Shown here one piece after another: positions 59,601 through 64,000 of a DNA stretch of 64,000 bases (positions are counted from its first letter, which is position 1; every line of letters begins with the position of its first letter). Position numbers and translations under genes: made by a program. The notes under the pieces were generated by a model. It searched no databases, was not told the origin of the DNA, and saw nothing but the letters and a program-made list of their open reading frames with translations. The DNA is from Trichodelitschia bisporula (Eukaryota > Ascomycota > Dothideomycetes > Phaeotrichales > Phaeotrichaceae). The stretch spans positions 283,299 to 347,298 of the forward strand of contig ML996691.1 in assembly GCA_010356995.1 (NCBI GenBank), written 5' to 3'.

Positions 59601-60655
59601 AAGTCCGTGTACATCCTCTCCCCCCCCTTCGCCTTCTACGGCCTCGCCTTCCTCATGCTCGCCGTTGCGCCTCTCGCATCTTCCATGGCGGGCCGTGGGG
59701 CTGCACAACATGCGGCCTCGGCGTTTTACGCCGTAGCGTCGAGTGGTGGGAAGTTTTATTTTGCGTTGAACATTGGGGGTGAGGGGGGGAGTCCGATTAA
59801 GGAGTGGTTGCTCCGCGCGGCGATCGTTCAGGGCATACAGCAGATCTATGTCTCGAGCCTGTGGTACTGGGGAACCGCTTTGACAAAAATGTCCAGCTCA
59901 GAAATCGGCCTCCACGCCGGCACCTCGCCGGGTGAGCTCATAGGCTGCATTTGCCTCGCGCTCGGCATGTGGGCCATCGGCGGGCTCATCTACGCCGGCC
60001 TCCCTCCCTACTACCGCCAATCCCCTGGCTCCATCCCCTCCTTCTACACGAGCATCGTGCGCCGCCGCGTGGTGCTCCGGTTCCTAGTCATGGTCCTGGT
60101 GCAGAATTACTGGCTCTGCGCGCCTTATGGCCGGAACTGGTCTTTCCTGTGGACATCACAGCACACCACGTCCTAGCAAATCGCCCCTCTGATACTATTC
60201 TTCTCCGGCGGCGCGTGGGCGGCGAGTCTTTTCGTCATAGGTCGGCTGACGAAGGCGCCCTCTAGGTTGTTGCCTGTGTTTGCAATCGGCCTGGGCGCGC
60301 CGCGCTGGGCGCAGATGCTCTGGGGCGTCAGCGGCGCGGGCGCTGTGGTTGTGGCTTGGTATGTTGGACGGTTGGCAGGGGATTTGGTTTGGGATGGTGT
60401 TGCTGTAGACCATGACGCGGTTCCATAATACCTTTGCGCTGATGCCGGCGCAGGTTGTTGGGAGCTGCGTGGCTATGCTTGCGCGGGCGACGGCGCCGGA
60501 TAGGGATGGCCCTGGGGGGGTGTTTCCGAATTTGGTGCTGGAGGGGGTGGGGGGACTAAAAGGGGGTGTGTTTTGGGTGTGATTGGTGATGCAGCTTGCG
60601 ATATGTGTTTGGGTTTGCGGCATTTTTTAGGAAGGAGCAGTTGAGTAAGCCCTGA
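53603..60655 (+). pseudogene. ags1: Alpha-1,3-glucan synthase (AGS/Mok1 type), inactivated
   Basis: The AGS layout is present end to end. A candidate signal peptide starts at ATG 53603. The extracellular amylase-like domain includes DYNLNQNKFAKDRTEYWGKW, GIYLAGSPFINQPWSADSYS and LDIDGFRIDKA. A transmembrane span follows near 56910. The GT5 glycogen-synthase-like domain includes MEYDIEDWGIKIKIGSLGVM, CCLSLHNAEFQGLWP and [20 protein letters not shown]. The multi-span export domain ends in the canonical FFRKEQLSKP at 60655. Several introns are still recognisable (for example 53789-53832). The frame is broken by about seven premature stops (near 53672, 54441, 55001, 55184, 58476, 59430, 60174). 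There are at least six frame changes (near 53860, 54700, 55850, 56700, 57050, 57960) and a likely deletion near 60350. The enzyme normally makes wall alpha-1,3-glucan at the plasma membrane; this copy cannot. Confidence 0.92.
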
Positions 60656-60855
60656 GCGGGTACTTCCTTTGGATATGTAGATAGTTGGGTAGTGTAGATG
60701 GGGAGTGTTCCTTGGTTAGATGTGCGAGTTGGATGGGTTGTTACTGTATACACAGATACCTTCGAGGCTCGAGAGAGCGGCATTTTTAATTCCATTCCTT
60801 TGTACAAAAAGCCCTAGTCATCAAGTCAATCATCAAATCCAACCCCTACCCAGTC

Positions 60856-62463
60856 CTACTCCAAAAGCCGCACCATAACCCCCTCGGCCGGCTGCAGCAC
60901 AATATCCGTCTTCAACTGCGGCGGCTCAGCCATCGCACACTCCACCCTGGAATACCTCTGCAAGATCCTCGTCACCGTATACGCCATCTCCGTCAACGCA
61001 AACTGCTGCCCGATACATATCCGCGGTCCGCCGTTAAACGGGATATACGTCCACGATTTCGGCGTCCAGGTTTCCCATCTCTCAGGCACGAAGAGTTTCG
61101 GGTCGGGAAAGCCGGTACTGGGGTCGGGGTAGAGGTCCTCGCGTCGCTGCATCACGAGCGTGGAGTAGCCGATGGGAGTCCCCTTTAGGATGCCGACGCG
61201 GCCGTTCCCGTCCGGTCCGCCCCCGCGCGGCAGGGAGGTGTCTTTGAGCGCGAGGCGCACGTTGTAGGGGACGATGGGGTAGATGCGGAGGGTTTCGTTC
61301 AGGGTGTGCTGCTCCCATTAGCCCCTCCCAACCCTAGCCCAAGTCATCTCAGCGCTTACCTGCAGATACTTCATCCCCTTCAGATCCTCATACGTCGGCT
61401 GGCGGTCCCGTCCCACAGTGCTCAAAACCTCGTCGCGCAGTTTACGGACTACATCGGGGTGCGTGCTCAGCTCATAAAACAGCCAACTCAGCGAGCAGGC
61501 CGTTGTATCACGGCCCGCGAGCAGGATGGCGACGAGTTGATCGCGCAGCGTAGCCCGATCACGGGTATACCCTGCGATGGCGTGCAGGAATGTATACGAC
61601 CCGTCGCTCTTCGCGCGTTTCTCGAGTTCAGCGGGCGACAGTGCGAGCGCGGAATCGATGTACGGGTCCACGAAGGCATTCAGCGTGCGCAGCTCGCGGC
61701 GGAATTGGCGGCGCGGGATGAGCCAGTTGAACGTCCCGGCCCGCGCGATGAGCGACTGGATGTGTTGGACCGTGTTGAAGGCGGACGCGAAGGTGGTGGC
61801 GGGCTCGTGCAGGCTGTCGACGGAGGTCCCGAGGAGGAAGTCGGTTGCTGTGTCGAGGGTGAAGCGGAAAAAGAGGTCCATGACATCCACAGGTGCGCCG
61901 TCGGGGCGGCTAAGCATGGGAAGCAGGGTGGAAACATGCTTCTCAAACGTATCGATGTCAGACAGGCGATCGCGCACGAATTGGGGGCGGATCAACTGGC
62001 GACTGTCATGCCACTTCGCGCCGTCGGTCGTGAAGATAGAGTCACCCAAAAAATCATGCCAATCCTTGTTGAACTGCTCCCCCTTGCCATAGTCGCCGAA
62101 CTGGGTCGCGAGGATGGCTTTGATGTTCTCAACGTCGGCGGTGAGGATGAGGCGCCGCTTGCCCATGCCGGCTTCGATGGTCCAGGGGTTTTCGGGCCGG
62201 CCGAAGCGCTGGAAGTTGTTGAGCCAGAAGTCGAGGGCTTTGTTGGCTAGTGCGGAGGTTATGGCGGCGTAGAGCATGTCGAGCCCGTAGGGGAGGTAGT
62301 TCTTGCGGATGGGCGCATGGCCGCCGAGTTGGTTGATGCGGCGGTTTTCCAGCGCGGACAATGCTATCTGGTAGCTAACGAAAAGGATGATGGGAACGTT
62401 GACTACGAGCCATGGATACTCGTAATAGAGCTCCAATAGCGTGTCCTTGATGTCGCCGAGCAT
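60856..62463 (-). CDS. Cytochrome P450, CYP52-like (alkane/fatty-acid hydroxylase type)
   Basis: This is an ER-anchored heme mono-oxygenase. Exons: 62463-61360 and 61308-60856 (GTAAGC...GAGCAG); 518 residues. The N-terminal membrane anchor is WLVVNVPIILFVSYQIAL. CYP52-like blocks are DFLGDSIFTTDGAKWHDSRQ and LIRPQF. The I-helix is LLAGRDTTACSLSW, the K-helix ExxR is HTLNETLRIYP at the start of exon 2, and the heme loop is FNGGPRICIGQQFALTE with the Cys ligand. CYP52 and relatives omega-hydroxylate alkanes and fatty acids; the substrate here is inferred. The ATG at 62463 is used because the frame upstream opens only with a TTG. It lies tail to tail with the dead glucan synthase gene, 200 bases apart, and is itself intact. 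Confidence 0.93.
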
Positions 62464-64000
62464 GATTGCAGGACCGAAACAACGGGTAAGCGCAGGCAAC
62501 GCTATGCAATGAAACCGAGATCTGAGGTTTCGGAGCGCGAGGGCTTACGGACGAGATCCGAGACGGGCCAGGCACCGGTATATGTACGACGTCCGGCCCC
62601 GAGTTCCCAAGACGCACATGCAGCCTAGGTACTGTATGAAGTTGGTTGGTGGATGGCAGGGCTAGCCTGCAGGACCGAGGAATCCCTGGATGCTAGGTTA
62701 AACTTTAGCGGCGTTACCCCACAGAGGGGCTGGGAACGTTGGACATGGTGTAGGCAGCAACCATTAGGTTCATGGCAGATAGGACACGAGGTTGTAGAAC
62801 ACAAGGCAGTGATCATGGTACTACCATCCGTACAGCGGATCTCAACCCTCTGCGGGATGACAATGGGGATGAAGGACGAAAACGGCAAGGTTGACGGACG
62901 TATGGGGCGACGTCATGCTACGGCGACAAGGGGTGACGACATACCCCGTAGGACACAATCTCGGCAGTCAGCGCGTTTTCGCTTGTTTAAACGCTTACCT
63001 CACGTCGGCCGCGAGCCAGTAAGACCCACTACAGATCTACGTTGGCCATTGGTGAGAATTGAGCTGTTGAATTGATGTACCATTGACCGAACTGTCGAGG
63101 AGCATACGTACCGGCACCTTTAGGCTTGCATCATGTCGCATGGGTATCCCCAAACGGTCGTTCCTGGTATGCGACTTTGCAGTCGTCCCATCGAGTCGGA
63201 GTCGCAGTGGGAGTCGGAGTCGCAGTGGGAGTCGGAGTCGCAGTGGGAGTCGGAGTCGCAGTGGGAGTCGGAGTCGCTGTGGGAGTCGGAGTCGGAAGAC
63301 CTTCCCCAAACTGTGCCACACTCTTCGACCTCCAAATGCCTCTTCTTCAATTGTACACACGACATGAAGGGTCTGGACTTCGTGATAGCTGAAATACGTT
63401 AACCCGCGTATGAAAATCCTAAGGAGGGAGTGAGTAGAGGTCGTTGAAGCTGCACCTGAAGGTGGCTGAAAAAGCAAGTACCCGTATGTGACCGGAGCTT
63501 CCTCCGCCAAACAGAGCGACTTCACCACCTTATAACGAGTTACTGAGATTCAGGTCTCTTTAGGAGGGGAAAAGTGGAAAAACAGGCAGGAGATTACTCA
63601 AGGAGACGTCGATAGCAGTACGAGAACGGCGGTCATGACTTCCCGAATGTCGACAATCGTCGAAGAGCGTGCTGAGTCGGGCCTGTTCGTAGCTGCTGCT
63701 GTGACCTCACCCCGCGAACCTTTAGCGAATATCGTGTTGCAGGGTCCAGAGATGGCACGCGAGCACCCTTTTATATCCGGCCTGGAGAGGTGTTGTTCAC
63801 AAGAGGTTGGGATGGTCACGATGGGATGGTCACGATGGGATGGCGTTGGGACGTCGTGATCAAGGGTACGTAGCCGGAGATGTCCCACTCGGCGTATCGT
63901 GATTCCGCCTTGTGTGCCCAGATTCGCGATCCTCGCTTCGATAATCGATAGAGATGCCTCAACACATAAGCCTCAAAGGAAGCACCATCTCAAGCCACAC
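62464..64000. other. Intergenic to window end
   Basis: The P450 promoter side. No recognisable gene. It holds an 18-bp minisatellite and a small GGGATGGTCACGAT duplication near 63808-63842. Confidence 0.45.
63193..63295. repeat. 18-bp minisatellite (GAGTCGGAGTCGCAGTGG)n
   Basis: About 5.5 tandem units with near-perfect identity. The unit is a multiple of 3 and lacks stops in most frames, so it opens false repeat ORFs on both strands. Confidence 0.9.

Overview
This window is nuclear DNA of a filamentous ascomycete (Pezizomycotina). The genes carry introns of about 45-130 bases with GTRNGY-type donors and CTAAC-like branch sites. Several families point the same way: the fungal DUF3638/DUF3645 protein, UDP-galactopyranose mutase, KAR9, a CYP52-type P450 and alpha-1,3-glucan synthase. 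No tRNA, rRNA, CRISPR array or plasmid/phage feature was seen. Two runs of N (26850-26894 and 40943-41037) mark assembly gaps.

Layout. 0-19 kb is dense in housekeeping genes: the 3' part of a giant DUF3638/DUF3645 gene, proteasome lid subunit Rpn6 divergent from ribosomal protein eL27, a TPT-family nucleotide-sugar transporter divergent from UDP-galactopyranose mutase, and COPII coat subunit Sec24. The transporter/mutase pair resembles the glfB/glfA arrangement of galactofuranose metabolism. 19.6-21.3 kb holds an unrecognised conserved-looking protein. 21.3-26.7 kb is a gene-poor stretch with decayed pieces: a fungal NLR-like scrap, a chromodomain tail from a Ty3/gypsy-type element, a copia-gag-like piece, a hAT transposase piece, an HNH-nuclease-like piece and a 13-bp minisatellite.

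26.7-39.4 kb carries VPS62, a TFIIIC subunit-6 protein, a 65-residue single-span protein, a four-exon acylphosphatase, an unnamed conserved protein and KAR9. The KAR9 protein has a candidate EB1-binding SxIP motif. 39.4-46.8 kb has a 240-bp tandem duplication, a CT-rich tract and a large secreted Ser/Thr-rich wall or adhesin-like protein with about five internal modules. 46.8-51.1 kb has an unnamed acidic-tailed protein, then the DNA primase small subunit. The primase is divergent from a Bles03/DUF1917 protein that ends in a near-perfect PCNA-interacting (PIP) motif.

53.6-60.7 kb is a full-length but dead alpha-1,3-glucan synthase gene. It has about seven premature stops and at least six frame changes. 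Six of the stops are consistent with CpA-to-TpA transitions, as left by repeat-induced point mutation. A CYP52-like P450 lies tail to tail with it. The last 1.5 kb has only an 18-bp repeat.

Most interesting: the RIP-like death of the glucan synthase, the PIP motif on the Bles03 protein sharing a promoter region with primase, a 6-nt micro-exon in the transporter gene, and the probable galactofuranose gene pair.
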